The notes: generated by a model not told the origin, from the sequence alone. DNA of 64,000 bases from Microbacterium sp. VKM Ac-2923 (GCF_022815605.1 NZ_JALGRP010000005.1:62001-126000); one strand, 5' to 3'; shown: positions 21,987 to 31,860, counted from the first letter of the stretch. Numbers and translations are program-made.

Positions 21987-23507
21987 TCAATCGTTCGGTC
22001 GAGCCGCTCCATCGCCCTGGCCCGCGATCCACGCCCGCACCGCGTCGGCGAAGCGCTCGCCGCGGTCGGAGTAGGACGCGAACTGGTCGAAGGATGCCGC
22101 CGCGGGAGCGAGGAGCACGGTGTCTCCGTCCCGGGCCACACCCGCCGCCACCTCGACGACCTGGGCCATGACGTCTTCAGTCTCGGCGTGGTCGACCTCG
22201 AACAGCGGCACCGCCGGGGCGTGTCGCGCGAACGCGGCGACGATGTCGGCGCGCTCGGTGCCGATCACGATGACCGCGCGAACTGTGTGGCCGCGCGCAC
22301 GGACGAGGTCGCTGAGGTCGACGCCTTTCAGCAGTCCGCCGACGACCCACACGGCCCCCGGGTAGGCGGCCAGCGACGAGGCCGCGGCGTGCGGATTGGT
22401 GGCCTTGGAGTCGTCGATCCACGTCACACCGGCGTGCGCGCCGACGACCTGGATGCGATGAGGGTCGAGCCGGAACCGCTCGAGCGTGTCGTGGATGTGA
22501 GCCGGTGTCGCGCCGAGGGAGCGGGCGAGGGCGCTGGCCGCGAGGATGTTGGCCACGACATGGGGGGCGGCGAGGCCGCGTTCGGCGAGGTCGGCGACGG
22601 TCGTCAACTCGAGCGCCGACGTGGCCCGCTCCTCGAGGAACGCGCGGTCGACCAGGATGCCGTCGACGACACCGAGGTCGCTCGGGCCGGGAACGCCGAG
22701 ATCGAAGCCGATGGCGCGGGCACCTTCGCTGACCTCGGCGTCTTCGACCATCTTCCTCGTGGCGATGTCGGCCTTGTTGTAGACGCACGCGACGCGGGTG
22801 CGGGCGTAGACGCCGGCTTTCGCGTCGCGGTAGGCGTCGGCACCGCCGTGCCACTCGAGGTGGTCGTCAGCGAGATTCAGGCACACTGCGGCGTGCGGCG
22901 ACAGGGCGTCGTTCCCGCTCTGCTGGTTGAGGTACCAGAGCTGATGGCTCGACAGTTCCACCACCAGCGCGTCGAAACCCCCGGGGTCGCGCACGGCGTC
23001 GAGCACGGGGGTGCCGATGTTGCCCACGGGGGCGGCGCGCACGCCCGCGGTCGCGAGCATCTCGGCGGTCAGACGCGTCGTGGTGGTCTTGCCGTTGGTA
23101 CCGGTGATCAGCACCCAGTCGGCGGGGCGTCCGTCGGCGCGCACGACCTTGTCGCGCACGCGCCACGCGAGCTCCACGTCGCCCCACAGCGCGATGCCCT
23201 GCTGCTGCGTCCACCGGATGACGGGGTGATGGGGTGCGAAGCCGGGTGAGGCGATCACGACGTCGGGGGCGAAGTCGACGAGGGCGGCCGGCGCGGCATC
23301 CAGCGGACCCTCGTGCAGGTCGACGCCGAGCACCGGCAGGAGGCGCGCGTACTCGGCATCCGCCCTCTCGGTCACGACGAGCACGACGGCGCCGAGTTCG
23401 GCGAGGGTGTCGGCCACCGAGAAGCCCGTCACCGACAGGCCGAGCACGGCGACGCGCAGGCCCTTCCAGTCGGCGTGCCAGCTGGTGAGGGAGGAGAGAG
23501 CGGTCAT
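21987..23507 (-). CDS. murD: UDP-N-acetylmuramoyl-L-alanine-D-glutamate ligase
   Basis: Adds D-glutamate to UDP-MurNAc-L-Ala using ATP. The 506 residues contain the P-loop ITGTNGKTTTTR near 140, ELSSHQLWYL, NLADDHLEWHG, NILAASALAR and a C-terminal DDSKATNPHAA block, all standard Mur ligase signatures. ATG 23507 overlaps the mraY stop as ATGA, so the genes are translationally coupled. The length is at the upper end for MurD. Confidence 0.95.
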   Translation of the reverse strand: MTALSSLTSWHADWKGLRVAVLGLSVTGFSVADTLAELGAVVLVVTERADAEYARLLPVLGVDLHEGPLDAAPAALVDFAPDVVIASPGFAPHHPVIRWTQQQGIALWGDVELAWRVRDKVVRADGRPADWVLITGTNGKTTTTRLTAEMLATAGVRAAPVGNIGTPVLDAVRDPGGFDALVVELSSHQLWYLNQQSGNDALSPHAAVCLNLADDHLEWHGGADAYRDAKAGVYARTRVACVYNKADIATRKMVEDAEVSEGARAIGFDLGVPGPSDLGVVDGILVDRAFLEERATSALELTTVADLAERGLAAPHVVANILAASALARSLGATPAHIHDTLERFRLDPHRIQVVGAHAGVTWIDDSKATNPHAAASSLAAYPGAVWVVGGLLKGVDLSDLVRARGHTVRAVIVIGTERADIVAAFARHAPAVPLFEVDHAETEDVMAQVVEVAAGVARDGDTVLLAPAAASFDQFASYSDRGERFADAVRAWIAGQGDGAARPND

Positions 23508-24610
23508 ACGCGTGCGAGCCATTCGACGTAGAAGAATCCGATGCCCGAGACGGCGAGGAGCCCGGCGATGATCCACATGCGCACCACGATGGTGACCTCG
23601 GGCCACCCGCGCATCTCGAGGTGGTGGTGCAGCGGGCTCATGAGGAACAGGCGCTTGCCTTTCGTGGCCTTGAAGTACGCCCGCTGCAGGATGACGGATC
23701 CCGACGCGATCACGTAGACGCCCGCGATGAGCACGAGCAGCAGCTCGGTGCGGGTGAGGATCGCCATCGCGGCGATCACGCCGCCGATGGCCATCGAGCC
23801 GCAGTCCCCCATGAAGACCTTCGCCTTGGGGGCGTTCCACCAGAGGAATCCGACGAGGGCGCCGACGAACGACGCGGACACGATGGCCAGATCGAACGGG
23901 TCGCGCACCGCATAGCATCCCGCCTGCACGGCCGGATCGAGCACGTCGGCGCACATCTGCTTGTTCTGCCAGAACGCCATGAGGCTGTAGGCACCGACGA
24001 CGAAGATGCCGGAGCCGGCGGCCAGACCGTCGAGGCCGTCGGCGACGTTGACGGAGTTCGATGCCGCCGTGCCGATGAACGAGATCCACGCGAGGTACAG
24101 CAGCCAACCGAGCACCGGGCCCAGGGCGAACAGGGACAGCACCTGGATGTCGCGGAAGACCGAGATGTACTCCGAGGCGGGCGTCTGACCGAAGCTGTTA
24201 GGGAAGTTCAGCGCGACGATCGCGAACGGCACGGCCACGATGATCTGGCCGGCGATCTTGCGCCAGCCTGACAGGCCGAGGCTGTTCTGGTGGCGCACCT
24301 TCATGTAGTCGTCGATGAAGCCGACCACGCCGAACCCGAGCATGAGCCACAGCACGAGCAGACCCGACAACGTCGGGGGGTTGTTGCCGGCGTACGAGCC
24401 GATCAGGTAGCCGATGATGGTGCCGAGGATGAAGATCGTGCCGCCCATCGTGGGCGTGCCCCGCTTGGCTCCGTGCGAGGGGTTGTGGACGTTCTCGGGC
24501 GTGCGGATGACCTGTCCCCAGCCCCACCGGCGGAACCATCGGAGGAACACCGGTGTGAGGAACAGGGTGAAGGCGAGCGAGATCGCCGCTGCTGTCAGAA
24601 GTGATCTCAC
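23504..24610 (-). CDS. mraY: Phospho-MurNAc-pentapeptide transferase
   Basis: Integral membrane enzyme that moves phospho-MurNAc-pentapeptide onto undecaprenyl phosphate to make lipid I. The 368 residues have about ten membrane helices. Catalytic motifs are present: GTPTMGG near 50, FIDDYMKV (Asp pair) near 90, NSVNVADGLDGLA near 195, FMGDCGS near 270 and SPLHHHLEMRGW near 330. GTG 24610 overlaps the murF stop as GTGA. Confidence 0.96.
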   Translation of the reverse strand: MRSLLTAAAISLAFTLFLTPVFLRWFRRWGWGQVIRTPENVHNPSHGAKRGTPTMGGTIFILGTIIGYLIGSYAGNNPPTLSGLLVLWLMLGFGVVGFIDDYMKVRHQNSLGLSGWRKIAGQIIVAVPFAIVALNFPNSFGQTPASEYISVFRDIQVLSLFALGPVLGWLLYLAWISFIGTAASNSVNVADGLDGLAAGSGIFVVGAYSLMAFWQNKQMCADVLDPAVQAGCYAVRDPFDLAIVSASFVGALVGFLWWNAPKAKVFMGDCGSMAIGGVIAAMAILTRTELLLVLIAGVYVIASGSVILQRAYFKATKGKRLFLMSPLHHHLEMRGWPEVTIVVRMWIIAGLLAVSGIGFFYVEWLARV

Positions 24611-26019
24611 GCGAACAAGTCTCCCAGACGGTCGCCGAGGTGCCGGAGCCCCGCCGAGTTCGACGACTTCACCAGCACGCGGTCGCCGTCGCGCAGTTCG
24701 GTCGAGAGGTAGGCGTAGGCGGCGTCGGCGTCCGCAAAGAACACGGCCTCTCCGTCCCACGAGCCCTGGGCGATCGCCTCGAGGTACATACGGCGGGCCT
24801 CGGCGCCGATGACGACGATGCGCTGGATGCGCAGGCGCACGGCCAGCAGCCCGACCCGGTCGTGCTCCTCGTCGGCGTACTCCCCCAGTTCGCTCATGGC
24901 CCCGAGCACGGCGACCGTTCGCTCGTCGGGGCCGGTGATCTGCGCGAGGGTGCGAAGGGCAGCGGCCATGGAGTCGGGGCTGGCGTTGTAGGCGTCGTTG
25001 ATGATGCAGACGCGATCAGAGCCGAGCGGCTGCATGCGCCAGCGCTCGGCGATCTCGACGGTCTCGAGACGCGCGATGGCGTCGGCGGCCGACACGCCCA
25101 GGGCGGTGGCGGCGGCGATCGCGGCGAGGGCGTTCATGACGTGGTGCTCGCCCAGCACGCGGAGGGTCAATGTGTACGTCTGTCCGTCGATGAGAAGGTC
25201 GGCGCGGGTGCCGGATGCCGAGACCTCGACGTCGACGGCCCGTACCTCGGCGCGCTCGCCCCGGCCGAACCACCGCACGCCCTGCCCGCGCTCGCGGGCG
25301 ATCGGCTCCATTGCAGCGACCCGGGGATCGTCGGCGTTGAGCACGGCGAGGCCGCCCTCGCGCGTGGCGCGCACCAGTTCGCTCTTGGCGTGGAAGGTCG
25401 ACTCGATACCGCCGAAGCCGCCGGCGTGGGCCATGCCCACCATGAGGACGACGCCGAGGTCGGGGGTGACGAGACCCGCCAGGTGCGCGATCGCGCCGGG
25501 TGCGCTCGCCCCGAACTCGCTCACGAGGAAGCGGGTTTCCTCCGTCACGCGGAGCATCGTCAGCGGTGCGCCGACCTCGTTGTTGAACGAGGCGCGCGGC
25601 GACACGGTGGCGCCCTCGTCTTCGAGGATGCGGGCGAGCAGGTTCTTCGTCGTCGTCTTGCCGTTCGAGCCGGTGATCCCCACGATCTTGAGCTCTCCCG
25701 CCGCTCGCACGCGGTCGACGACGTCGCGGGCGAGGTCGCTGAGAGCCGCCACGACATCGGGCACGACGATCTGGCTCACCTCGTCGTCGAGTTCGCGCTC
25801 CACGATCGCCAGCGCCGCCCCTCGCTCGGCGGCGGTGCCGACGAACAGATGGCCGTCGGTGGTCTCGCCGGGCTTGGCGACGAAGATCCCCCCGGGCTCG
25901 ATCAGGCGTGAGTCGGTGTCGACGAGGCCGGAGACGAGAGTGTCGGCGGAGTCGCCCGCGCGGACGACGAGACGACCGCCGAGCACGTCGGCGATGGAGG
26001 AGAGGCTGAGAGAGATCAT
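24607..26019 (-). CDS. murF: UDP-MurNAc-tripeptide:D-Ala-D-Ala ligase
   Basis: Adds D-alanyl-D-alanine to the UDP-MurNAc tripeptide. The 470 residues have an N-terminal MurF domain, the ATP loop ITGSNGKTTTKN near 115, FNNEVGAPLT and EFGASAPGAI of the MurF (not MurE) type, and INDAYNASPDSM. MurE would be expected between this gene and ftsI, but only 64 bases lie there. ATG 26019 has no strong Shine-Dalgarno site, and the intergenic gap may hold a promoter. Confidence 0.95.
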   Translation of the reverse strand: MISLSLSSIADVLGGRLVVRAGDSADTLVSGLVDTDSRLIEPGGIFVAKPGETTDGHLFVGTAAERGAALAIVERELDDEVSQIVVPDVVAALSDLARDVVDRVRAAGELKIVGITGSNGKTTTKNLLARILEDEGATVSPRASFNNEVGAPLTMLRVTEETRFLVSEFGASAPGAIAHLAGLVTPDLGVVLMVGMAHAGGFGGIESTFHAKSELVRATREGGLAVLNADDPRVAAMEPIARERGQGVRWFGRGERAEVRAVDVEVSASGTRADLLIDGQTYTLTLRVLGEHHVMNALAAIAAATALGVSAADAIARLETVEIAERWRMQPLGSDRVCIINDAYNASPDSMAAALRTLAQITGPDERTVAVLGAMSELGEYADEEHDRVGLLAVRLRIQRIVVIGAEARRMYLEAIAQGSWDGEAVFFADADAAYAYLSTELRDGDRVLVKSSNSAGLRHLGDRLGDLFA

Positions 26020-26083
26020 TGCTGTGCGGACGCCCTTTCCGATGTCGCATTCGTTACCGAGACGAGACCGGCGCGCGGGTGTC

Positions 26084-27886
26084 TCAGCCGAACTTGGGCA
26101 GTTCGGGGGTCGTTGTTCCGGAGGGGATGACCCGGTAGGTCTTGAGAACCTGCGTCAGGGCCTTCTGAAACGCGGGCGCGGTGGCCGCCGACGATTTTAC
26201 CGTCCGCGGTTCGTCGAGGTTGACCTCGACGACGTACTGCGGGTCGTCGGCGGGGGCGAAACCGATCATCGTGGTGAAGTACGCGTCGCCCTTGTAGGCG
26301 CCGGTCGTGGGGTCGGCCTTCTCACCCGTACCGGTCTTGATGGCGACGCGGTAGCCGGGGATGGCCACCTGGTCGGCGAGCGTCCCCTGGGTCGCGACGT
26401 TCTCGAGCATCTGCGACACCGTGTGAGCGGCATCCTCGGACACGACCCGCTCGCCCTGGGCGTCGGGCACGTCGGTGACGGTGCCGTCGGCAGCGGTGCA
26501 GCCCTCGACGAGGCTCAGCGGCATCCGCACTCCCCCGTTGGCGATCGTCTGGTACGCCCCCGCGAGCTGGGGCACCGTGACGGCGAGCCCCTGCCCGAAG
26601 GTGGTGTTGTAGAAGGTCTGCTTATCCCACGTGGAGGGATCGCGCAGGATGCCGGACGACTCGCCCGGGAATCCGACGGCCGTCGGCTGGGTGAGTCCGA
26701 ACTTCTCGAGGTACGAGACGCGGGTGTCGAGCGGGATCATCTCGCCGAACTTCGAGATTCCGACGTTCGAGGAGTCGATGAGCACGCCCGTCAGGGTGTA
26801 GCGGTTCTCGGGGTGCGCGAACGAGTCCGAGACGCGTGCACCGTCGGCGAGCGTCTCACGCGACGATGCGGTCACGGTCGTGCTCGAGGTGAACGCGCCG
26901 CTGTCGAGACCGATCGCCGCGGTGATGGCCTTCATCGTCGAGCCCGGCTCGTTGGGGTCGCCGAACGCGGCGCTCCCCCGGTCGGTGTCGGGCGTCGCGG
27001 TCGGGTCGTTGGGGTCGACCGTGGGGTACTCGGCCAGCGCCCGGATCTTGCCGGTCTTGGCCTCGACGACCGTGATCGTGCCGCGTAGCGATCCGGTGTT
27101 CTGCACCTGCTCGGCGATGAGCTGGGTGAGGTACCACTGCAGATCGCGGTCGATGGTGAGCTGGAGCGTGCCGCCGTCGACGGCGGGCTGGGTGACGACC
27201 TGGGTGCCCGGAAGCACCACGCCATGAAGGCTCTGTTTGAAGACGACCTTGCCGTTGGTGGATGCCAGGCACGAGTCGTCCGCCGCTTCCAGACCCGCGA
27301 GCGCCTGGCCGTCGCTGCCGACGAAGCCCAAGAGGTTGCCGCCCACGGCGCCGTCGGGGTAGACCCGACCCGCCTGCGGGGGGAAGCTGAGGAAAGGAAG
27401 TCCGAGGTCGGCGAGGGCCCGATACTGCTCAGTCGAGATGGCCTTGGCGACGACCGCGTACTGCGAGTGGGGGTTGTCGCTCAACGCGTCCGCGACGATC
27501 TTCTGCACGTCGCCGCTGTTCATGCCGAGGACGTCCGCGATCCGGCCGGCGAGCTCGGGCCAGGATGTCGTGATCTTCTCCTGGTCGTCGTCGTAGGTCT
27601 CGATGCCGTCGACGGCGAGCGAGGGGTCGATCTGCACGTCGTACCGGTTGATGCTGGTCGCCAGCGGCGTGCCGTCGGCGTCGACGATGGGTCCTCGCGA
27701 GGCGTACAGCACACGCGAGGACTGCAGTCCCATCGAGAGCGAGTCGTCGACGTGCTCGCGCGCGTTGACGACCTGGATGTCGATCAGGCGCACGACGAAG
27801 GCGACGAGCACGATCAGCACGACCGCGAGGGCGGTCACCGTGCGACGCCGCGGGGACCGGGAGGTGGCTGTCGTCATGGTTCTCAT
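26084..27886 (-). CDS. ftsI: Septal penicillin-binding protein FtsI (PBP3)
   Basis: Class B transpeptidase that cross-links septal peptidoglycan. A short cytoplasmic start and one membrane helix (about 17-38) precede the dimerisation domain. The transpeptidase domain has catalytic Ser in STMK (EPGSTMKAI, near 315), the SSN motif (IDSSNVG near 375) and KTG in IKTGTGEK near 518. At 600 residues it is full length and lacks PASTA repeats. ATG 27886 overlaps the ftsL-like stop as ATGA. Confidence 0.95.
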   Translation of the reverse strand: MRTMTTATSRSPRRRTVTALAVVLIVLVAFVVRLIDIQVVNAREHVDDSLSMGLQSSRVLYASRGPIVDADGTPLATSINRYDVQIDPSLAVDGIETYDDDQEKITTSWPELAGRIADVLGMNSGDVQKIVADALSDNPHSQYAVVAKAISTEQYRALADLGLPFLSFPPQAGRVYPDGAVGGNLLGFVGSDGQALAGLEAADDSCLASTNGKVVFKQSLHGVVLPGTQVVTQPAVDGGTLQLTIDRDLQWYLTQLIAEQVQNTGSLRGTITVVEAKTGKIRALAEYPTVDPNDPTATPDTDRGSAAFGDPNEPGSTMKAITAAIGLDSGAFTSSTTVTASSRETLADGARVSDSFAHPENRYTLTGVLIDSSNVGISKFGEMIPLDTRVSYLEKFGLTQPTAVGFPGESSGILRDPSTWDKQTFYNTTFGQGLAVTVPQLAGAYQTIANGGVRMPLSLVEGCTAADGTVTDVPDAQGERVVSEDAAHTVSQMLENVATQGTLADQVAIPGYRVAIKTGTGEKADPTTGAYKGDAYFTTMIGFAPADDPQYVVEVNLDEPRTVKSSAATAPAFQKALTQVLKTYRVIPSGTTTPELPKFG

Positions 27887-28509
27887 CGTGTCGCGGGTGT
27901 GGGCAGACCGTCGCTGATCGGCGGGGGTGTCGCCGATCCCGTCGACGGTGTCACGGCGTCGGCGGGAGCCGTGGTCGCCGCTTCGGGCGCCGTGCCACCG
28001 GTCTCGGTCGTGGCCGCAGACGGGTCGGTCACCAACGGGACGCCGGCGATCAGGGCGTTGCCGACCGACCCCCGGCCCTTGGCATCCACCGACGAGGTGG
28101 TGTCCGCGGGCTTGTCGGACCCGACGACCGCGCCGTCGCTGAGGCGCAGGTAGGTGGGCGATTCGTCTATCACCATGCCCAGGGCGGCGGCGTTGGCGGC
28201 GAGGTACTGCGGCGAGTTCAGTCCGGCGGTCTCGTCGTAGAGGATCTGCTTCTGGTAGGTCAGGTCACGCTGCTGCTGGGTGAGCGTGGCGATCTCGAAG
28301 GAGCTCTGGGTGGTGAGGATCCCGAGCCCCATCTGCGCGAGCACGATCACCACGGCTCCCGTGACCGCGACGATCCCGAACAGTCGCCGCGGGACGCGGC
28401 GACGGGCGGGGGCGGGCACGACGGTCAGCCGGCGCTCGCGAATCGGGGTGGGGAAATCGGGGAGGAAGGCGTCGACGACCTGGGGGTCGATGGCCGGAGA
28501 TGCGCTCAT
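27883..28509 (-). CDS. ftsL: FtsL-like divisome protein
   Basis: Position between rsmH and ftsI and its build identify it; sequence identity in this family is low. The 208 residues hold a basic cytoplasmic segment, one membrane helix (about 45-68), and a short leucine/glutamine heptad region ([18 protein letters not shown]) expected to pair with the FtsB/DivIC-like partner. A long Thr/Ala/Pro-rich external tail follows. Overlaps of 4 bp on both sides couple it to rsmH and ftsI. Confidence 0.85.
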   Translation of the reverse strand: MSASPAIDPQVVDAFLPDFPTPIRERRLTVVPAPARRRVPRRLFGIVAVTGAVVIVLAQMGLGILTTQSSFEIATLTQQQRDLTYQKQILYDETAGLNSPQYLAANAAALGMVIDESPTYLRLSDGAVVGSDKPADTTSSVDAKGRGSVGNALIAGVPLVTDPSAATTETGGTAPEAATTAPADAVTPSTGSATPPPISDGLPTPATR

Positions 28510-29459
28510 ACGTCCTCCTGGGTCCGCTCGGCCGCGCGCAGACGCACGGGGGTGGCACGGGGGTTGGCTGCGCGTTCTTCGTCGCCCGCGAGTTCTGCTC
28601 CGCGCACGAGCAGGCGGAACTTTGGTGCGTGCTCGGGCAACTCCACCGGAAGCCCGCGCGGAGCGGTGGATGCCGATGCCTCGGCGAGCACGCGCTTGAC
28701 CAGCCGGTCTTCGAGCGACTGATACGACAAGACCACGATGCGCGCGCCCACGGCGAGCACACGGAGCGCGGCGGGGATCGTGCGCTCGAGCACCGACAGT
28801 TCGGCGTTGACCTCGATGCGCAGAGCCTGGAAGACCCGCTTGGCCGGATGCCGTTCGCGCAGCACCGCCGCCGGGGTCGCCTCCTGCAGCACCTCGACGA
28901 GCTGGCCGGAACGCTCCAGCGGCGCCTTCGCGCGGGCGGCGATGATCGCGCGGGCGTAGCGCCCGGCGAGCTTCTCCTCGCCGTAGCGCTCGAAGATGCG
29001 GCGCAGGTCTCCCTCTCCGTAGGTCGCCACCACCTCGGCGGCGGTGACCCCCGAGGTCTGGTCCATGCGCATGTCGAGGGGGGCGTCCTGCGCGTAGGCG
29101 AAACCGCGGGAGGCTTCGTCCAGTTGGAGCGAAGAGACCCCGAGGTCGAACAGGATGCCGTCGACCTTCGACACTCCCGCGGATGCCACCGCCTCGGCGA
29201 TCCCGTCGTAGACGGTGTGCACGAGGGTGACGCGATCACCGAAACGCGCCAACCGCTCGCCGGCGATGCGCAGGGCGTCGGTGTCGCGGTCGAGGCCGAT
29301 CAGCCGCGCCTCGGGGAAGCGCTCGAGGAGGGCTTCGGAGTGCCCGCCCATGCCGAGCGTGCCGTCGACGAACACGGCGCCGGGCTTGCGGAGTGCGGGG
29401 CCCAGCAGCTCGGCGCAGCGCTCGAGGAGGACGGGGGTGTGGATGTCGCGGATGTCCAT
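28506..29459 (-). CDS. rsmH: 16S rRNA (cytosine(1402)-N4)-methyltransferase
   Basis: Methylates N4 of C1402 in the ribosomal P site with S-adenosylmethionine. The 317 residues start HTPVLLERC. The SAM-binding [15 protein letters not shown] (residues ~33-47), [17 protein letters not shown] and [10 protein letters not shown] near the C-terminus are family blocks. The ATG at 29459 is preferred; an open frame extends upstream without signals. It lies 99 bases after mraZ. Confidence 0.95.
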   Translation of the reverse strand: MDIRDIHTPVLLERCAELLGPALRKPGAVFVDGTLGMGGHSEALLERFPEARLIGLDRDTDALRIAGERLARFGDRVTLVHTVYDGIAEAVASAGVSKVDGILFDLGVSSLQLDEASRGFAYAQDAPLDMRMDQTSGVTAAEVVATYGEGDLRRIFERYGEEKLAGRYARAIIAARAKAPLERSGQLVEVLQEATPAAVLRERHPAKRVFQALRIEVNAELSVLERTIPAALRVLAVGARIVVLSYQSLEDRLVKRVLAEASASTAPRGLPVELPEHAPKFRLLVRGAELAGDEERAANPRATPVRLRAAERTQEDV

Positions 29460-29558
29460 GATGACGGGGTCCGATCCTTCGGCTCTGATCCCCACCCGCA
29501 TCGACCTGGCGCCGGGGAAGTGCGTCAGGGCGTGCGGCTGGGCATCACAACCGGAGGG

Positions 29559-29990
29559 TCAGAACAGTCCCGGGATCACCTCCTGCTCCATCTCGGCGTA
29601 CGTGTCTTCGTTACTCTCGGCGTAGGCGTTCCAGGCCTCGGCGTCCCAGATCTCGGCGTGGGCTCCGACGCCGGTGACGACGAGCTCGCGGCCGAGACCG
29701 GCGTAGCTGCGCAGAGTCGGGGGAACGGTGATGCGGTTCTGGCTGTCGGGCTTCTCTGCGCTGGCCCCCGAGAGGAACATGCGCAGGAAGTCGCGAGCCT
29801 GCTTGTTGCTGAGCGGAGCCTCACGGATCCGCTCATGGACGCGCTCGAATTCCTCGGTGCTGAACACGTAGAGGCAGCGGTCCTGCCCCCGGGTGATCAC
29901 CACTCCGGCGCCGAGATCGTCGCGGAACTTCGCGGGCAGGATGACGCGCCCCTTGTCATCGAGCTTGGGAGTGTGCGTGCCGAGCAGCAT
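29559..29990 (-). CDS. mraZ: MraZ transcriptional regulator
   Basis: AbrB-like ring-forming repressor of the division cluster. Exactly 143 residues, the usual actinobacterial length, with two tandem ~50-residue domains each carrying the DxxGR-type core ([16 protein letters not shown] near 11, [17 protein letters not shown] near 88). ATG 29990 is preferred over the longer frame, which would read into the operator. Its likely target, three 10 bp repeats, lies immediately upstream. Confidence 0.95.
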   Translation of the reverse strand: MLLGTHTPKLDDKGRVILPAKFRDDLGAGVVITRGQDRCLYVFSTEEFERVHERIREAPLSNKQARDFLRMFLSGASAEKPDSQNRITVPPTLRSYAGLGRELVVTGVGAHAEIWDAEAWNAYAESNEDTYAEMEQEVIPGLF

Positions 29991-30026
29991 TCGGGCACCC
30001 ACCCCCCTTCGTCCGGCCTGCGAAGT

Positions 30027-30056
30027 TTCCCCCACTTTACTCCACTGGCCTCCACT
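30027..30056 (-). promoter_or_regulatory. MraZ box: three 10 bp direct repeats over the dcw promoter
   Basis: On the minus strand AGTGGAGGCC, AGTGGAGTAA and AGTGGGGGAA follow each other without gaps. The AGTGG core at a strict 10 bp period matches the known MraZ operator type. The middle and third repeats contain TAAAGT (complement of 30034-30039), a plausible -10, so MraZ binding would block it. Confidence 0.75.
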
Positions 30057-30285
30057 TCGCTATTGATCTCGAGGATCTTCTGCGGCGGAACGACAGCGTG
30101 TACTGTGCACGCGCACGGGGTCTCAGCCTGAGGAATCCGCGTGATCTCGCGACCCCGCGCGGTTCGACGAGCACCGCGAGCGACCGGTGGAGGAAAAAGG
30201 AGGGTTTTCGTTCCCCCTCCCCCGTGCCCCCTCGGGCATTGCCGGGCAGGCGGGGTTCACCGGCGGATGCCGCGCGCCGGGCGCA
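30057..30285. other. Gene-free stretch upstream of mraZ
   Basis: Part of a 345-base gap (29991-30335). A GTGCACGCGCAC palindrome-like segment (30103-30114) and a purine-rich run near 30188-30206 are visible. I see no reading frame or further assigned element. Confidence 0.4.
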
Positions 30286-30317
30286 CGAAAAAGCACCGGC
30301 TCCGAAGAGCCGGTGCT
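30286..30317 (-). terminator. Terminator of the DUF3040 gene
   Basis: An 11 bp perfect stem (AGCACCGGCTC with GAGCCGGTGCT) with a CGAA/TTCG loop is followed on the minus strand by five T residues. Confidence 0.88.
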
Positions 30318-30335
30318 GGTGAAGACGAAGAGGGG

Positions 30336-30716
30336 CTAGGGGTTCTCGTGCCGGCGGTCCCACCGGTCGTTCATACGATCCATGAACGACGAGCCTGCGG
30401 GGCGCGCGGCGCGGGGCTTCGATGCGGTGGGGGCGGGAGCGGGAGCGCCGCGCGTCGGGGTGACCGCGAAGATCACGCCGCCGACCATGAGCAGGAAACC
30501 GAGCACACCGATGCCGATGCCGAGAAAGCCCGTGTTGAAGCCGATCGACACGCCCACGACCAGGGCGCCGAGACCGGCGAGCACCAGGATCGATCCGAGG
30601 ACGATGTTGCGGTAGCTGAGGGCGCGACTGGGTGCCGACACGACGTCTGTGTCGTTACTCATGAGATGGCGCTCCATCTCATCCAGCAAACGCTGCTCCT
30701 GCTCGGAGAGTGGCAT
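30336..30716 (-). CDS. DUF3040 membrane protein
   Basis: A 126-residue actinobacterial protein of unknown role. The family's N-terminal PLSEQEQRLLDEMERHL helix (2-18) is intact, two membrane helices follow (about 37-58 and 63-85), and the tail is basic. It is often found beside mraZ in actinobacteria, as here, and diverges from the polyprenyl synthetase gene. Confidence 0.87.
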   Translation of the reverse strand: MPLSEQEQRLLDEMERHLMSNDTDVVSAPSRALSYRNIVLGSILVLAGLGALVVGVSIGFNTGFLGIGIGVLGFLLMVGGVIFAVTPTRGAPAPAPTASKPRAARPAGSSFMDRMNDRWDRRHENP

Positions 30717-30768
30717 GCATCCCCCTCTATTGTTCGGTGCGGACGATTCTACGTGGGGCGAGGATCAC

Positions 30769-30774
30769 TAGGCT
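30769..30774 (+). promoter_or_regulatory. Leaderless -10 of the polyprenyl synthetase gene
   Basis: TAGGCT with a six-base gap to GTG 30781. Confidence 0.55.
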
Positions 30775-30780
30775 AGGCCC

Positions 30781-31860
30781 GTGCCGACCTCGCCGGAACC
30801 GATCGAAGCTGTTTCCCAGCGACTCGACACGTTCCTCTCCGAACAGCTATTGTACGCCGCCGCGCTGGGCCCGGAGGCCGAGATGCTCACCCGCTCCGGC
30901 GCCTCCGCACTGCGCGGAGGAAAGCGCCTGCGGGCGCGGTTCTGCCTCACCGGGTGGGGGGCGGTGACGCCGTCGGCGTCGGCGTTCGACGACGCCTCTC
31001 TCGCCGTCGCCACGTCGCTGGAGATCTTCCACGCGGCCGCCCTCGTGCACGACGACCTGGTCGACAACTCCGACACCCGTCGCGGACAACCCGCCGCGCA
31101 CCGGGCGCTGCAGAACACGCACCGGGGGGCCGGCTGGACCGGCGACTCCGACACGTTCGGGCGCTCCGGCGCGATCCTGCTCGGCGACCTCCTCGTCGCC
31201 TGGAGCGACGACCTGCTCGAGGAGGGTCTGCGCGCCGCCCCCACCGCGGACGCGACCCGACGGGCGTACGCGCAGATGCGACGCGACGTCACCATCGGGC
31301 AGTTCCTCGACGTCGCCGAGGAGTCCGCCTACACCGTCTACCCCGACGACACGCACGCCGAACGCGCCCTGCGGGTGGCCTCGTACAAGTCCGCGCGCTA
31401 CAGCATCCAGCAGCCCCTGCAGATCGGCGCGTCGCTCGGGGGCGCAGACCGAGCCCAGCTCGACGCGCTGGGTCGCTTCGGGCACGACGTCGGCATGGCG
31501 TTCCAGCTGCGCGACGACGTCCTCGGGGTGTTCGGCGACAGCGCCGTGACGGGCAAGCCCGTCGGAGACGACCTGCGCGAGGGTAAGCGCACCGTGCTGG
31601 TCGCCTACGCCCGCGAGGCCGTCGCGCCGCACGAACGTCGCGCGATCGACGAACGACTGGGCGATCCCGCTCTGGATGCCGAGCAGATCGGCATCCTGCA
31701 GCGCACCATCGTCGACAGCGGGGCGCTCGCGCGCACCGAGGAACTCATCGCCGACTACGCGCGTCGCGCCGACCTCGCGCTCGCGGACGCCCCTCTGCGG
31801 GCCGGAGCCGTCGACGAGTTGCGCGCGCTCGCGCGCGCGGCGACCGACCGCGCCGCCTGA
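30781..31860 (+). CDS. Polyprenyl (geranylgeranyl-type) diphosphate synthase
   Basis: Condenses isopentenyl diphosphate with allylic diphosphates. The 359 residues carry the first Asp-rich motif DDLVD (91-95) preceded by LVH. The second motif is DDVLG, with Gly in place of the last Asp, as in actinobacterial IdsA proteins. GGKRLRARF (46-54) binds isopentenyl diphosphate. Product length cannot be read safely. It is a neighbour of pknL and the Rv2175c-like gene, as idsA2 is in Mycobacterium tuberculosis. Confidence 0.9.
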   Translation: MPTSPEPIEAVSQRLDTFLSEQLLYAAALGPEAEMLTRSGASALRGGKRLRARFCLTGWGAVTPSASAFDDASLAVATSLEIFHAAALVHDDLVDNSDTRRGQPAAHRALQNTHRGAGWTGDSDTFGRSGAILLGDLLVAWSDDLLEEGLRAAPTADATRRAYAQMRRDVTIGQFLDVAEESAYTVYPDDTHAERALRVASYKSARYSIQQPLQIGASLGGADRAQLDALGRFGHDVGMAFQLRDDVLGVFGDSAVTGKPVGDDLREGKRTVLVAYAREAVAPHERRAIDERLGDPALDAEQIGILQRTIVDSGALARTEELIADYARRADLALADAPLRAGAVDELRALARAATDRAA

